A stretch of 20,160 nucleotides of DNA, from assembly GCA_902766875.1 (NCBI GenBank), contig CACXFI010000084.1:1-20160 (forward strand), read 5' to 3'. How positions within the stretch are numbered: the first letter of the stretch is position 1; the number at the start of each line of letters is the position of its first letter. Made by a program: the position numbers and the translations under genes. Source of the DNA: an uncultured Erysipelotrichaceae bacterium (GTDB lineage: Bacteria; Bacillota_I; Bacilli_A; RF39; UBA660). This document shows positions 1-7,546 of the stretch, one piece after another. Below the pieces are notes generated by a model. The model worked only from the letters and a program-made list of their open reading frames with translations. It did no database searches and was not told the origin of the DNA.

Positions 1-60
1 ACACCTCCTCTTGGTCTAAAACGGCTCTAAATAGAGCAAGGAGCTTTCGCTCTGACACAT
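1..60 (-). promoter_or_regulatory. Structured 5' leader with SD of an off-window gene
   Basis: Read leftward from the promoter at 61-89, this stretch is the start of a transcript. It holds a GAGC-GAAA-GCTC hairpin with a GNRA tetraloop (41-52) and a second hairpin GCTCT-ATTT-AGAGC (24-37), followed by a strong Shine-Dalgarno AGGAGG (4-9). The start codon would lie a few bases beyond position 1. The four short arms can also pair in other combinations, and the CUCCU at 39-43 is complementary to the Shine-Dalgarno. Size and layout resemble autoregulatory ribosomal-protein leaders of Firmicutes, but I cannot assign a family without the downstream gene. Confidence 0.6.
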
Positions 61-89
61 ATTATAACAAAATTTCTATCTATTGTAAA
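61..89 (-). promoter_or_regulatory. Promoter for leftward off-window gene
   Basis: On the minus strand the -35 box TTTACA (84-89) is followed by a 17-base spacer and TATAAT (61-66), preceded by TGT (67-69), which makes an extended -10. Transcription would begin near 53-56 and enter the structured leader. A 14-base AT-rich palindrome (81-94) overlaps the -35 box. Confidence 0.8.
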
Positions 90-97
90 CAATATTA

Positions 98-1561
98 TTA
101 ATTATTTTCATTTTTCTTTTTTAATAAAAACCATATAACTCCAACTATTATACAAAATAGTAAAACCCCAGCTATTATCCCACCTATAATAACATAAGTA
201 TTATCCCATATACTTTTAGTATCACTTATATTATTATCTTTTTCTGTTTTATCAACAAGAATAGTATATACTTTTTTATCTCCATCATCATGTGAAACCT
301 CTATTTTAATAACATTTTCTCCTTCTACAAAATTACTATTTCCTAGTATTCTCACTCTAACACTAGGATCAGTAGCTTGTGCAGTTATATTTAATTTATC
401 AACATCAGGCTTTACAGTAACTCTATATGTATATATTTCTTCATCAAATTTAGGAGATAATTTATAAGTTTCAATAATTAAACTAGTTAATTTTAAATCA
501 TATTTACGAATAACATTAATAGCATAAATCTTATTAGTACCATCTTCAGCTACTACTTCTATTTCGTAGCTATTCTCACCATATTTTAAATACTTATTAC
601 CAGTACCCTTAACAGTACACTCTATTCCAGCACAAACAGCATTTATTCTTATTTTACTAACATTACTATCTACTTCAACCTTATATTCAGTTACTTCAGG
701 ATCAAAAGTTGGATCCAACGAACCATCACTCACAGATAAAGTTCTAAGTAAAGCGTTATTATCTTTAACTATCTCTTCTTTCTTTTCTTCTTCATTCTTT
801 TGAGCTTCTCTAGTTACAATTAAAGTATATGTTTTAGTAACTTTATTATTAGGAGAAGTAACATTGATTCTAACAACATTCTTACCTACTTCTAACCTCT
901 TATTACCATTTCCACTTATATTACATCCATCAACAGTACAATTACTACTTATAATAATACTATCTATATTATTACTAACAGTAACATTATAATTAGTTAT
1001 ATTCTTGTCAAATTTTGGATTTAAATTACCCTTATTAATAATCAAATTAGAAAGCAAAGCCTCACTATTACTATTATAAACATTAAAATATAAATTTTTA
1101 TTTCCAACCGATAAACAACTATTATTATTACCATTAATATCTGTTACATAAGAAACATCTTCACCCATCATAGTAATTGTACTAATACCATTAAGAGCAC
1201 TATCTTTTACTTTAAATTTAATACTAGCCAAAACAGTATTTTTATTAATGTCACTAATATAATCATCATTAGTTAATGTTATTTTTACTATGCCATTTTC
1301 ATTAACTACACTACTTTCTATTCCTTCATAAGTACTAACTACTTTTACAAAGCTAAATACAGAACTATCATATTTTAATTCTAAATATCCATCTTTAATA
1401 CCTAAATCATTTATATCATGAATATAAAAATTAATAATAATTTCATCATTTTGTTTAACATCACTAGATGAACTGTCAATCATACATATACCATTTAATG
1501 CATTAACATTAGGAATAAATAAAAACAAAAACAAAATAAATACAATAATATATTTTTTCAT
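98..1561 (-). CDS. Membrane-anchored surface protein with three cadherin-like repeats
   Basis: This is a probable cell-surface protein of 487 residues. Residues 1-21 form a signal peptide (two lysines, a long hydrophobic core, then a VNA site). Residues about 22-165 look like a cohesin-type beta-sandwich, with the pattern of a surface domain opening with exported-protein cysteines C26 and C149. Three repeats follow at about 168-251, 269-352 and 355-437; each has the cadherin-like beta-sandwich pattern (L..L....G.L.P.FD...T.Y.V.V, ending G.N...I.V....G..K.Y.I.V). A Lys/Glu-rich linker (253-266) separates repeats 1 and 2. A single membrane helix (456-480) and a KKK tail anchor the C-terminus. 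Repeats 1 and 2 carry CX4C pairs (208/213, 310/315); repeat 3 does not. The ATG follows AGGAGG at a suitable distance. The gene has its own promoter (1588-1616) and appears monocistronic. I see no catalytic motif; adhesion or wall association is inference. Confidence 0.85.
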   Translation of the reverse strand: MKKYIIVFILFLFLFIPNVNALNGICMIDSSSSDVKQNDEIIINFYIHDINDLGIKDGYLELKYDSSVFSFVKVVSTYEGIESSVVNENGIVKITLTNDDYISDINKNTVLASIKFKVKDSALNGISTITMMGEDVSYVTDINGNNNSCLSVGNKNLYFNVYNSNSEALLSNLIINKGNLNPKFDKNITNYNVTVSNNIDSIIISSNCTVDGCNISGNGNKRLEVGKNVVRINVTSPNNKVTKTYTLIVTREAQKNEEEKKEEIVKDNNALLRTLSVSDGSLDPTFDPEVTEYKVEVDSNVSKIRINAVCAGIECTVKGTGNKYLKYGENSYEIEVVAEDGTNKIYAINVIRKYDLKLTSLIIETYKLSPKFDEEIYTYRVTVKPDVDKLNITAQATDPSVRVRILGNSNFVEGENVIKIEVSHDDGDKKVYTILVDKTEKDNNISDTKSIWDNTYVIIGGIIAGVLLFCIIVGVIWFLLKKKNENN

Positions 1562-1587
1562 GCTTCTATTCCTCCTATTCTAAAACA

Positions 1588-1616
1588 AGTATAAAATATC
1601 ACTTATTAAAAGTCAA
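1588..1616 (-). promoter_or_regulatory. Promoter of the cadherin-like surface protein
   Basis: The minus strand reads TTGACT (1611-1616), a 17-base spacer, then TATACT (1588-1593). It lies between the terminator of the upstream pepF gene and the AGGAGG of the surface-protein gene. This is the only promoter picked out here that lacks a TGn extension. Confidence 0.75.
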
Positions 1617-1635
1617 TTTTATACAATCACTTTAC

Positions 1636-1669
1636 AAAAAAATAAAAAGAACATGTCATATACATGTTC
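1636..1669 (-). terminator. Intrinsic terminator of pepF
   Basis: A perfect 8-bp inverted repeat GAACATGT (1649-1656) / ACATGTTC (1662-1669) with a 5-base loop is followed on the minus strand by TTTTTATTTTTTT (1648-1636). The TGA stop of pepF (1670-1668) overlaps the upstream arm. Confidence 0.85.
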
Positions 1670-3461
1670 AATTTTGTTTATCATATAGTTCTTTAAATTG
1701 ATCAATAATTCTATCAAAATACTCGATAGAAGATTTAATGGTATTTTTATCAGTAAGATCAACACCTGCTACTTTTAAAGAATCTAAAGGTGATTTTGTA
1801 CCACCACACTTCAAAAATTCAATATATCTATCAACAGCTCCCCTAGAACCACTTAATATATTCGTAACTATTTGAGTAGCAGCAGCAAGTCCCGTAGCAT
1901 ATTTGTATACATAAAAATCATAGTAAAAATGTGGAATTCTTTCCCATTCATATCTTATCTCATTATCAACCACTACATTATCACCAAAATATAATTTATT
2001 TATATCATAATATTTATCACAAAGAATATCACTAGTTAAAGTAACATCTTTTTCTGCCATATCATAAATATCTCTTTCATATTCTGCAAACATAGTTTGT
2101 CTAAAAATAGTAGCTTTATACAAATTCATTAATCTATCTAAAATACTTAATTTTTCTTTTTCATTTGTACAATTATTTAACATATAATTAGCAAGCAATA
2201 ATTCATTAACAGTAGAAGCCACCTCTGCCACAAATATAGTATAACTACCATATTGATAGGGATTACTACTTCTTGTATAATACGAATGCATAGAATGCCC
2301 AGCTTCATGAGCCAAAGTAGACATATCATTATATTTATCTTGATAATTTAACAAAATATAAGGATAAGTATCATAACAACCACCACTATATCCGCCAGTT
2401 CTTTTAGCTTCAGTAGGATACACATCAATACATCTTTTACTAATTCCATCTTTTAATATATTAATATATTCATCTCCAAAAACTTTAAGAGCTTCTAATA
2501 CAATATCAACAGCTTTGTCAAAAGGATATTTTTCATTACTATCTTTAATTAAAGGAACATATATATCATATAAATGTAATTCATCAAAACCTAATATTTC
2601 TTTTTTAACATCATAGTATTTATATAGAACAGGCAACCCTTCATGAACAGCATCTATCAAAGTATCACAAATTTCTGGAGTAACTTCATCTCCAAACATA
2701 GACATCTCTCTAGCTGAATTAAATTTTTTAATTTTAGCTATTTCAACTCTTTCTTTTATATCATTAAAAAATAATGAAGAAAAAGTATTAGAAAACTGTT
2801 TATATTTATCATATATACCCATAAAAGCATCTTTTCTTACTCGTCTATTACCACTTTCAATATACTTTGAATAAGAAGTATTAGTAAGCCTTACTATATT
2901 TTCATTTTCATCTTTAATATCATCAAAAGACAATTCTGCATCCTTTAACATTTCATAAGTGTCATAATTATTACCAACAAACTTATTTATAGAAGACATT
3001 AATTTTTCTTCATTGTCACTTAAAATATGTTCTTTATATCTAAATATTCTTTTTAAATTAATATCATATTCTCTTAATTCTTTTACTTCATCATAAAATT
3101 TAACAATATCATTATAATCATATTTAAGTAAACTAGGTGTCATAAAACAACTTTTTTTATTGTAACGATCAAGTAAATTTAAAACTTTGCCTTTCAATTC
3201 CTGTTTTTTATTATCTTTAGTATTTAAATCAAAACTCAAAGAAGCATAAACATATAACTTATTTAATTTTCTATCTATACTATAAGATAACATAAGAGCA
3301 TCATAAAAGTTTTTAGAATTATTCATAAATTTTCCTTCATATGAAGCTAATTTATCTATTTCCTTATTAACTTTATCATAATCACTATTAAACTCTTTTA
3401 TATCACTATAAATAACATCTAAATCCCATTTATATTTATCATCAATCTTATCTCTTTCCAT
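1668..3461 (-). CDS. pepF: Oligoendopeptidase F (M3 metallopeptidase)
   Basis: A zinc metallopeptidase of 597 residues, the usual length for PepF, that cleaves short peptides in the cytoplasm. No signal peptide is present. The catalytic HEAGH motif is at 385-389 (two zinc-binding histidines and the catalytic glutamate), and a second conserved glutamate lies at 413 in the AEVAST stretch, the expected third zinc ligand of the M3 family. The N-terminal 200 residues are the helical PepF domain. The stop is TGA. The ATG is preceded by AAGGAGA, and only 12 bases separate it from the ychF stop, so pepF is co-transcribed with ychF and probably translationally linked to it. The start is well supported because the upstream gene leaves no room for an extension. 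Family assignment is firm; the natural substrate is unknown. Confidence 0.95.
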   Translation of the reverse strand: MERDKIDDKYKWDLDVIYSDIKEFNSDYDKVNKEIDKLASYEGKFMNNSKNFYDALMLSYSIDRKLNKLYVYASLSFDLNTKDNKKQELKGKVLNLLDRYNKKSCFMTPSLLKYDYNDIVKFYDEVKELREYDINLKRIFRYKEHILSDNEEKLMSSINKFVGNNYDTYEMLKDAELSFDDIKDENENIVRLTNTSYSKYIESGNRRVRKDAFMGIYDKYKQFSNTFSSLFFNDIKERVEIAKIKKFNSAREMSMFGDEVTPEICDTLIDAVHEGLPVLYKYYDVKKEILGFDELHLYDIYVPLIKDSNEKYPFDKAVDIVLEALKVFGDEYINILKDGISKRCIDVYPTEAKRTGGYSGGCYDTYPYILLNYQDKYNDMSTLAHEAGHSMHSYYTRSSNPYQYGSYTIFVAEVASTVNELLLANYMLNNCTNEKEKLSILDRLMNLYKATIFRQTMFAEYERDIYDMAEKDVTLTSDILCDKYYDINKLYFGDNVVVDNEIRYEWERIPHFYYDFYVYKYATGLAAATQIVTNILSGSRGAVDRYIEFLKCGGTKSPLDSLKVAGVDLTDKNTIKSSIEYFDRIIDQFKELYDKQN

Positions 3462-3473
3462 ACTATCTCCTTT

Positions 3474-4571
3474 CTACACATTAAATCTGAAATGGCAAAT
3501 ATCTCCATCTCTCATAACATAATCTTTACCCTCAAGTCGCATTTTACCATTTTCACGGACTTTCAATTCACTACCAGCTTCAATTAAATCTTCATAACTC
3601 ATAACCTCAGCTCTAATAAATCCTTTTTCAAAATCAGTATGTATTATACCAGCACACTGAGGAGCTTTCATTCCTTTTTTAAAAGTCCAAGCTCTTACTT
3701 CATCACTACCAACCGTAAAATAAGTAGCAAGTCCCAAAATAGAATATGCCTTATTAATAACTTGGTCCAAACCACTCTCTTTAATACCTAATTCTTCTAA
3801 AAACAATTTTTTTTCATCATCTTCCATATCAGCAAGTTCACTTTCCATCTTAGCACAAATTACAATAACATCACTATCATCTTCTTTAGCATAGTTTTTA
3901 ACTAACTCAACATAATCATTACCATTAATAACGTCAACATCATTAACATTAGCAACATATAATATAGGTTTAGCAGTAATTAAATTAAACGATTTTAATA
4001 TTAATTTTTCATCATTACTAAAACTTAACTTTCTAATAGGTATATTCTTTTCCAATGCTTCCTTTATTTTATTTAATAATTCTATTTCCTTAATATCATC
4101 TTTATTCTTAGAAGTCATAGCCTTCTTACCTATTTTATTTATTCTATTATCAATAATCTCTAAATCAGACATAATTAATTCCACATTTATTATTTCAATA
4201 TCCCTAATAGGATCTATATTACCATCAACATGAATAATATTATTATCTTCAAAACATCTAACAACTTCTACTACAGCATCCACTTCTCTAATATGAGATA
4301 AAAACTTATTACCAAGCCCTTCCCCATTACTAGCACCTTTAACTAAACCAGCTATATCAGTAAATTCAAAAGTAGTAGGAATAGTTCTTTTAGGATTATA
4401 CATTCCAGAAAGCACATCAACTCTAGAATCAGGAACAGTAACTATACCAACATTAGGATCAATAGTCGCAAAAGGATAATTAGCAGCTAATATATTCATT
4501 TTAGTAATAGCATTAAATAAAGTACTCTTTCCAACATTAGGAAGTCCAACAATCCCTGCAGTTAAACTCAT
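3474..4571 (-). CDS. ychF: Ribosome-binding ATPase YchF (Obg/YchF family)
   Basis: A 365-residue P-loop protein of the Obg-related YchF family, which in other bacteria binds ribosomes and hydrolyses ATP in preference to GTP. The Walker A/G1 motif GLPNVGKST is at 9-17, followed by the DIAGLVKGAS G3 region and a NVND segment at the G4 position. The C-terminal third holds the TGS-type domain ending in RDGDICHFRFNV, typical of the family. The ATG at 4571 is chosen because it gives the near-invariant MSLTAGIVGLPNVGKS start. A GTG nine bases upstream is in frame but lies within the Shine-Dalgarno region (AGGAAAGAAGTG). The gene is first of a two-gene unit with pepF, with a promoter at 4595-4603. 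In Bacillus, ychF (yyaF) neighbours a DUF951 gene; here a DUF951 gene lies just upstream but behind an AbgT transporter gene. Confidence 0.96.
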   Translation of the reverse strand: MSLTAGIVGLPNVGKSTLFNAITKMNILAANYPFATIDPNVGIVTVPDSRVDVLSGMYNPKRTIPTTFEFTDIAGLVKGASNGEGLGNKFLSHIREVDAVVEVVRCFEDNNIIHVDGNIDPIRDIEIINVELIMSDLEIIDNRINKIGKKAMTSKNKDDIKEIELLNKIKEALEKNIPIRKLSFSNDEKLILKSFNLITAKPILYVANVNDVDVINGNDYVELVKNYAKEDDSDVIVICAKMESELADMEDDEKKLFLEELGIKESGLDQVINKAYSILGLATYFTVGSDEVRAWTFKKGMKAPQCAGIIHTDFEKGFIRAEVMSYEDLIEAGSELKVRENGKMRLEGKDYVMRDGDICHFRFNV

Positions 4572-4594
4572 ATATATCACTTCTTTCCTAAAAT

Positions 4595-4603
4595 ATTATA
4601 TCA
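4595..4603 (-). promoter_or_regulatory. Extended -10 promoter of ychF-pepF
   Basis: The minus strand carries TGATATAAT, a consensus TATAAT (4595-4600) with a TGn extension (4601-4603). No good -35 box is visible at 17 bases; the nearest TTGTTT lies about 19 bases upstream. The 5' leader would be about 17 bases. Confidence 0.6.
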
Positions 4604-4618
4604 TAATTATAATATTTT

Positions 4619-4651
4619 AAAACAAAAGATACTATCAAAATAGTATCTTTT
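4619..4651 (-). terminator. Intrinsic terminator of the abgT unit
   Basis: A perfect 12-bp inverted repeat (4624-4635 with 4640-4651) closes a four-base loop. On the minus strand the stem ends in TTTT and is followed by GTTTT. It starts two bases after the abgT stop codon. Plus-strand T residues follow the other side (4648-4654), so it could also act in reverse, although no plus-strand gene runs into it. Confidence 0.85.
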
Positions 4652-4653
4652 TC

Positions 4654-6192
4654 TTATAACATAACAGTAGTTCCTACACCAAGCGGTATACTAAGTATAT
4701 AAAAAGCTATTACAATTATAAGCCATAAAATAGTATAAGCTATAGTATATGGAGCCATCAAACTCATCGTATCAAGAATAGTAACTGTTTTATTCTTTTT
4801 ACGATATATCTGTAAAAATCCTATTAAAATAACAAAATATGAAAACAACGGAGTAATCCCCATAACAGCACTATTGCCAGCTCTAAATACAGCTTGAGCA
4901 TATTCAGCAGTAAAAGAGTTTTGCATAAACATAGGAACCATAATAGGTGCTAAAATAGCCCATTTAGTAGAAGCAGTAGGAACAAATATTGTAGATATTG
5001 AAACAACAACAAAAGAAATAATAATTAATAATAATCCACTAAGTTGCAAATTATTTAAAAGTTCTGATAAAGATGCAACTACAAACACTCCTATATTAGT
5101 TTGTTTAAAAATCAAACAAAATTGTGCTGCAAAAAACATAAGAATTAAAATAGAAGACATATCTTTAAGATAATAGTTCATCCCATCTACTAAATCCCAA
5201 TTATTATTAAACGTTTTCGTCCTAAACCCATATACAAGTCCTAATAATATCAATAAAAAACTAAAAATAAATACCGATCCCTGATAAAAATAACTATTAG
5301 AACCAAATAACTGATTAATATATCCACTATCTTTTAAATATAAGAAAAGTCCAGAAAAAGGAAGTCCAGGAATAATACAATATATTAGAATCAAAGAAAC
5401 TATACTTAACACAAATAAAGATAAATAAACACCCTTTTTCTCCTTAGGAGTAACTTCTTCAAGAATAATAAAATTTTCCTCTTCACTAAAATTATATTTA
5501 CCAAGTTTTGGAACAATAAATCTTTCTGTTATAATCATACCAACATAAGAAATAACAAAAGTAGCTGCTATCATCATAAATAAATTACCATGAACATTAG
5601 CTTTATAAGTAGTATCCATAATAGAAGCCCCTATTTTTGTATAATTAATCAAAGAAGCATCCAATCCATTAGTAATTATATTAGCTCCATAACCAAATGT
5701 AAGTCCAGCAAAAGCTGCACAAATACCTGCTGCAGGATGTCTTCCAATATTTAAAAACAAAATTGCTGCTAAAGGTATCAGAATAACATATCCAGCATCC
5801 ATAAACATACTAGATATAACTCCTGATAAAACAACCAAAAAAGTTAATAATTTTCTCGATCTATTTTTAGATATCATTTTAAAGAATGAATTAAGAAATC
5901 CTGATTTATAAGCAACACCAACCCCCAACAATCCAACAATTAAAGTAGTTAAAGGAACAAAATTCATAAAGTTAGATAACATATTACTAACCAAATATTG
6001 TAATCCCGTTCTATTAAACAAATTACTGATTGTTACAACTTGTGTCTCTAATTCACCAGTAACACTATTAACAGTATAATAACTAGTTTTTAAATCAAAC
6101 AAACTACCCACACTACTAATAATCATAACAAATAAAGTTAAAAGCAAAAATAATAATGCCGGATGAAATTTAATACTCTTTACTTTTTTCAT
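4654..6192 (-). CDS. AbgT-family transporter
   Basis: A polytopic membrane protein of 512 residues with about ten or more hydrophobic segments, matching the AbgT family (E. coli AbgT, p-aminobenzoyl-glutamate uptake; MtrF/YdaH, drug and sulfonamide export). Family landmarks are HPAAGICAAFAG (152-163) in the first hairpin region, D178 after the GANIITNG stretch, S409-W411 in the TASTKWAILAP segment, R437 in RAGNS, and P448. N440 sits where relatives usually have aspartate (RIGDS). The start ATG overlaps the TGA of the DUF951 gene in an ATGA junction, with AGAAGGTGG upstream, so the two are co-translated. A strong terminator follows. Substrate and direction cannot be read from the sequence; import of folate breakdown products or efflux are the options known for the family. 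Confidence 0.9.
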   Translation of the reverse strand: MKKVKSIKFHPALLFLLLTLFVMIISSVGSLFDLKTSYYTVNSVTGELETQVVTISNLFNRTGLQYLVSNMLSNFMNFVPLTTLIVGLLGVGVAYKSGFLNSFFKMISKNRSRKLLTFLVVLSGVISSMFMDAGYVILIPLAAILFLNIGRHPAAGICAAFAGLTFGYGANIITNGLDASLINYTKIGASIMDTTYKANVHGNLFMMIAATFVISYVGMIITERFIVPKLGKYNFSEEENFIILEEVTPKEKKGVYLSLFVLSIVSLILIYCIIPGLPFSGLFLYLKDSGYINQLFGSNSYFYQGSVFIFSFLLILLGLVYGFRTKTFNNNWDLVDGMNYYLKDMSSILILMFFAAQFCLIFKQTNIGVFVVASLSELLNNLQLSGLLLIIISFVVVSISTIFVPTASTKWAILAPIMVPMFMQNSFTAEYAQAVFRAGNSAVMGITPLFSYFVILIGFLQIYRKKNKTVTILDTMSLMAPYTIAYTILWLIIVIAFYILSIPLGVGTTVML

Positions 6193-6374
6193 AAACTAAC
6201 CACCTTCTTAATCTTTCTATCAAATTCTATTCTAGGTAACATAACGATTCTACCACAATTTATACATTTAATCTTGATATCAGCACCAACCCTGATAATC
6301 TCCCATTCATTGCTACCACATGGATGCCCTTTTTTCATTATTACAATACTACCTAATTGATACTTATTATTCAT
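6189..6374 (-). CDS. DUF951 family small protein
   Basis: A 61-residue protein with the DUF951 signature: YQLGSIVIMKKGHPCGSNEW followed by EIIRVGADIKIKC, then CINCGRIVMLPR and a basic C-terminus. Cysteines C19, C37 and C40 resemble a small zinc-binding or OB/SH3-like fold; the function is not established. A TTG 15 bases upstream is in frame, but the ATG at 6374 is preferred: it has GAGAGTGAT at the right distance and removes the non-conserved RVIS residues. The stop is TGA and overlaps the abgT start by four bases. The promoter is at 6394-6422. Confidence 0.88.
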   Translation of the reverse strand: MNNKYQLGSIVIMKKGHPCGSNEWEIIRVGADIKIKCINCGRIVMLPRIEFDRKIKKVVSL

Positions 6375-6393
6375 ACTTATCACTCTCAAAATA

Positions 6394-6422
6394 ATTATAA
6401 CATTAATTTAAATATAAGTAAA
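6394..6422 (-). promoter_or_regulatory. Promoter of the DUF951-abgT unit
   Basis: The minus strand reads TTTACT (6417-6422), a 17-base spacer, and TATAAT (6394-6399) preceded by TGT, an extended -10. The transcript would start about 12-15 bases before the DUF951 ATG. Confidence 0.75.
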
Positions 6423-6450
6423 TTAAAAGATACCATTATTATTGGTATCT
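6423..6450 (-). terminator. Probable terminator of the trmL unit
   Basis: Inverted repeat AGATACCA (6428-6435) / TGGTATCT (6443-6450), 8 bp with a 7-base loop, followed on the minus strand by TTTTAATTT. The TAG stop of trmL (6451-6449) runs into the stem. The T-tract is weaker than at the other terminators, so read-through into DUF951-abgT is possible. Confidence 0.65.
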
Positions 6451-6958
6451 ATAAATCTAAATAATTTTCCCCTTTAAAAGGTTCGCTTTTCAGCAAACCA
6501 GAATAATTAAGTTGTCTTTCAGCTTCATAAACTCCAATCGCAACACAATTAGATAAATTTAATGCCCTAACATTATCAGTAGTAGGAATTCTAATACATC
6601 TATCTAAATAATTCTTTAATATTTCTTTAGGAATACCTGTACTTTCCTTACCAAATACTAAATAAATATCTTTTTCATTATCATATTTAAAATCACTATG
6701 TGGTTTTTTCCCATATCTAGTAAAAAAATAAAATTCCCCATTTTTGTTTTTACTTAAAAAATCATCCCAATTAATATATCTATAATACTCTAGCTTATCA
6801 ATATAATTTACTCCACTTCTTCTAATTTTCTTATCATCAAGAACAAAACCAAAAGGTTCAATTAAATGAAGTTTAGCCCCAACAGCCACACATGTCCTCA
6901 TAATATTTCCAGTATTTTGAGGAATTTCTGGCTCATATAAAACCACATTAATACTCAT
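6449..6958 (-). CDS. trmL: tRNA (cytidine/uridine-34 2'-O)-methyltransferase TrmL
   Basis: A SPOUT-family enzyme of 169 residues that uses S-adenosylmethionine to methylate the ribose of the wobble nucleotide in certain leucine tRNAs. Motif 1 is PEIPQNTGNIMRTC near the N-terminus, motif 2 is YLVFGKESTGIP, and motif 3 is RIPTTDNVRALNLSNCVAIG, which forms the trefoil-knot cofactor site. Length and motif spacing match E. coli TrmL. Two ATG codons are adjacent (6961 and 6958); the second has better spacing from GGGAG. It begins inside the end of the thioredoxin-like gene (11-base overlap), so translation is coupled. The enzyme has no obvious functional link to that neighbour. Confidence 0.95.
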   Translation of the reverse strand: MSINVVLYEPEIPQNTGNIMRTCVAVGAKLHLIEPFGFVLDDKKIRRSGVNYIDKLEYYRYINWDDFLSKNKNGEFYFFTRYGKKPHSDFKYDNEKDIYLVFGKESTGIPKEILKNYLDRCIRIPTTDNVRALNLSNCVAIGVYEAERQLNYSGLLKSEPFKGENYLDL

Positions 6959-7442
6959 CATTAACTCCCAAAGCAACTAAATATTTTCTAATTTTCTTTA
7001 AACTATAATTATTAACATCAATATAATAATAATCTATTAATTTGTCTCCTTCAAAAACTAATATACACGGAATCTTATTACTATTTATTTCATATTTTAA
7101 AGATAAATTAGATGCAATTTCATTACTAATATCCATATATAACATATTACTAAATGAATTCTTAACAATAGTATTTTTAAACTTTTTTTCAAAATTTCTA
7201 ATATTCTCATCTCCTACTACAGAAACATAAACTATGGTATTTTCATTTTCTAACAAATAAGAATCAAGTTCACTATAATTTATAACAGTCAAATATTTAT
7301 CCATTATTGCAGTGTTAATCTTACTTTCCTGATATGTTTTATTCCACAAAAAGAAATAATAAACCAAAAAAACTGATACAAGCATAATCAAACTTAAATA
7401 TATATAATTTTTAACAGGAACAACCCTATCTTCTTTAGCCAT
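6948..7442 (-). CDS. Membrane-anchored thioredoxin-fold protein lacking CXXC
   Basis: A 164-residue protein with a short basic N-terminus, one membrane helix at about 12-33, and an outside domain of about 130 residues. The domain has the thioredoxin layout: TIVYVSVVG strand (69-77), helix, NMLYMDIS strand (99-106), then NKIPCILVFEGDKLIDYY (122-139) with the cis-proline loop at P125. The segment where CXXC should follow the first strand (GDENIRNFEKKF) contains no cysteine; the only cysteine is C126, just after the cis-proline. It is therefore unlikely to be a classical thiol oxidoreductase; a chaperone-like, scaffold or single-cysteine role is possible. The ATG is preceded by AGGAGATGAT, and a good promoter lies at 7462-7490. 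Fold call moderately sure; function unknown. Confidence 0.7.
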   Translation of the reverse strand: MAKEDRVVPVKNYIYLSLIMLVSVFLVYYFFLWNKTYQESKINTAIMDKYLTVINYSELDSYLLENENTIVYVSVVGDENIRNFEKKFKNTIVKNSFSNMLYMDISNEIASNLSLKYEINSNKIPCILVFEGDKLIDYYYIDVNNYSLKKIRKYLVALGVNDEY

Positions 7443-7461
7443 ATAATCATCTCCTAATACA

Positions 7462-7490
7462 ATTTTAACAATTAAATATCTTTTTGTAAA
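7462..7490 (-). promoter_or_regulatory. Promoter of the thioredoxin-like/trmL unit
   Basis: The minus strand reads TTTACA (7485-7490), a 17-base spacer, and TAAAAT (7462-7467) preceded by TGT. Its -35 box lies two bases from the -35 of the plus-strand queH promoter. Confidence 0.75.
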
Positions 7491-7492
7491 TA

Positions 7493-7521
7493 TTTATAAT
7501 TAAATAAAAACATGTTATAAT
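7493..7521 (+). promoter_or_regulatory. Promoter of queH
   Basis: TTTATA (7493-7498), a 17-base spacer and TATAAT (7516-7521) preceded by TGT. The start would be near 7528, giving a leader of about 20 bases that contains AAGGAGG (7536-7542). Confidence 0.75.
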
Positions 7522-7546
7522 AATTAATGCCAATGAAGGAGGAATC

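Noticed and set aside
81..94. TATTGTAAACAATA palindrome as an operator
   Set aside because: It is pure AT-rich sequence that includes the -35 box, where such palindromes arise easily by chance; a second copy elsewhere was not seen.
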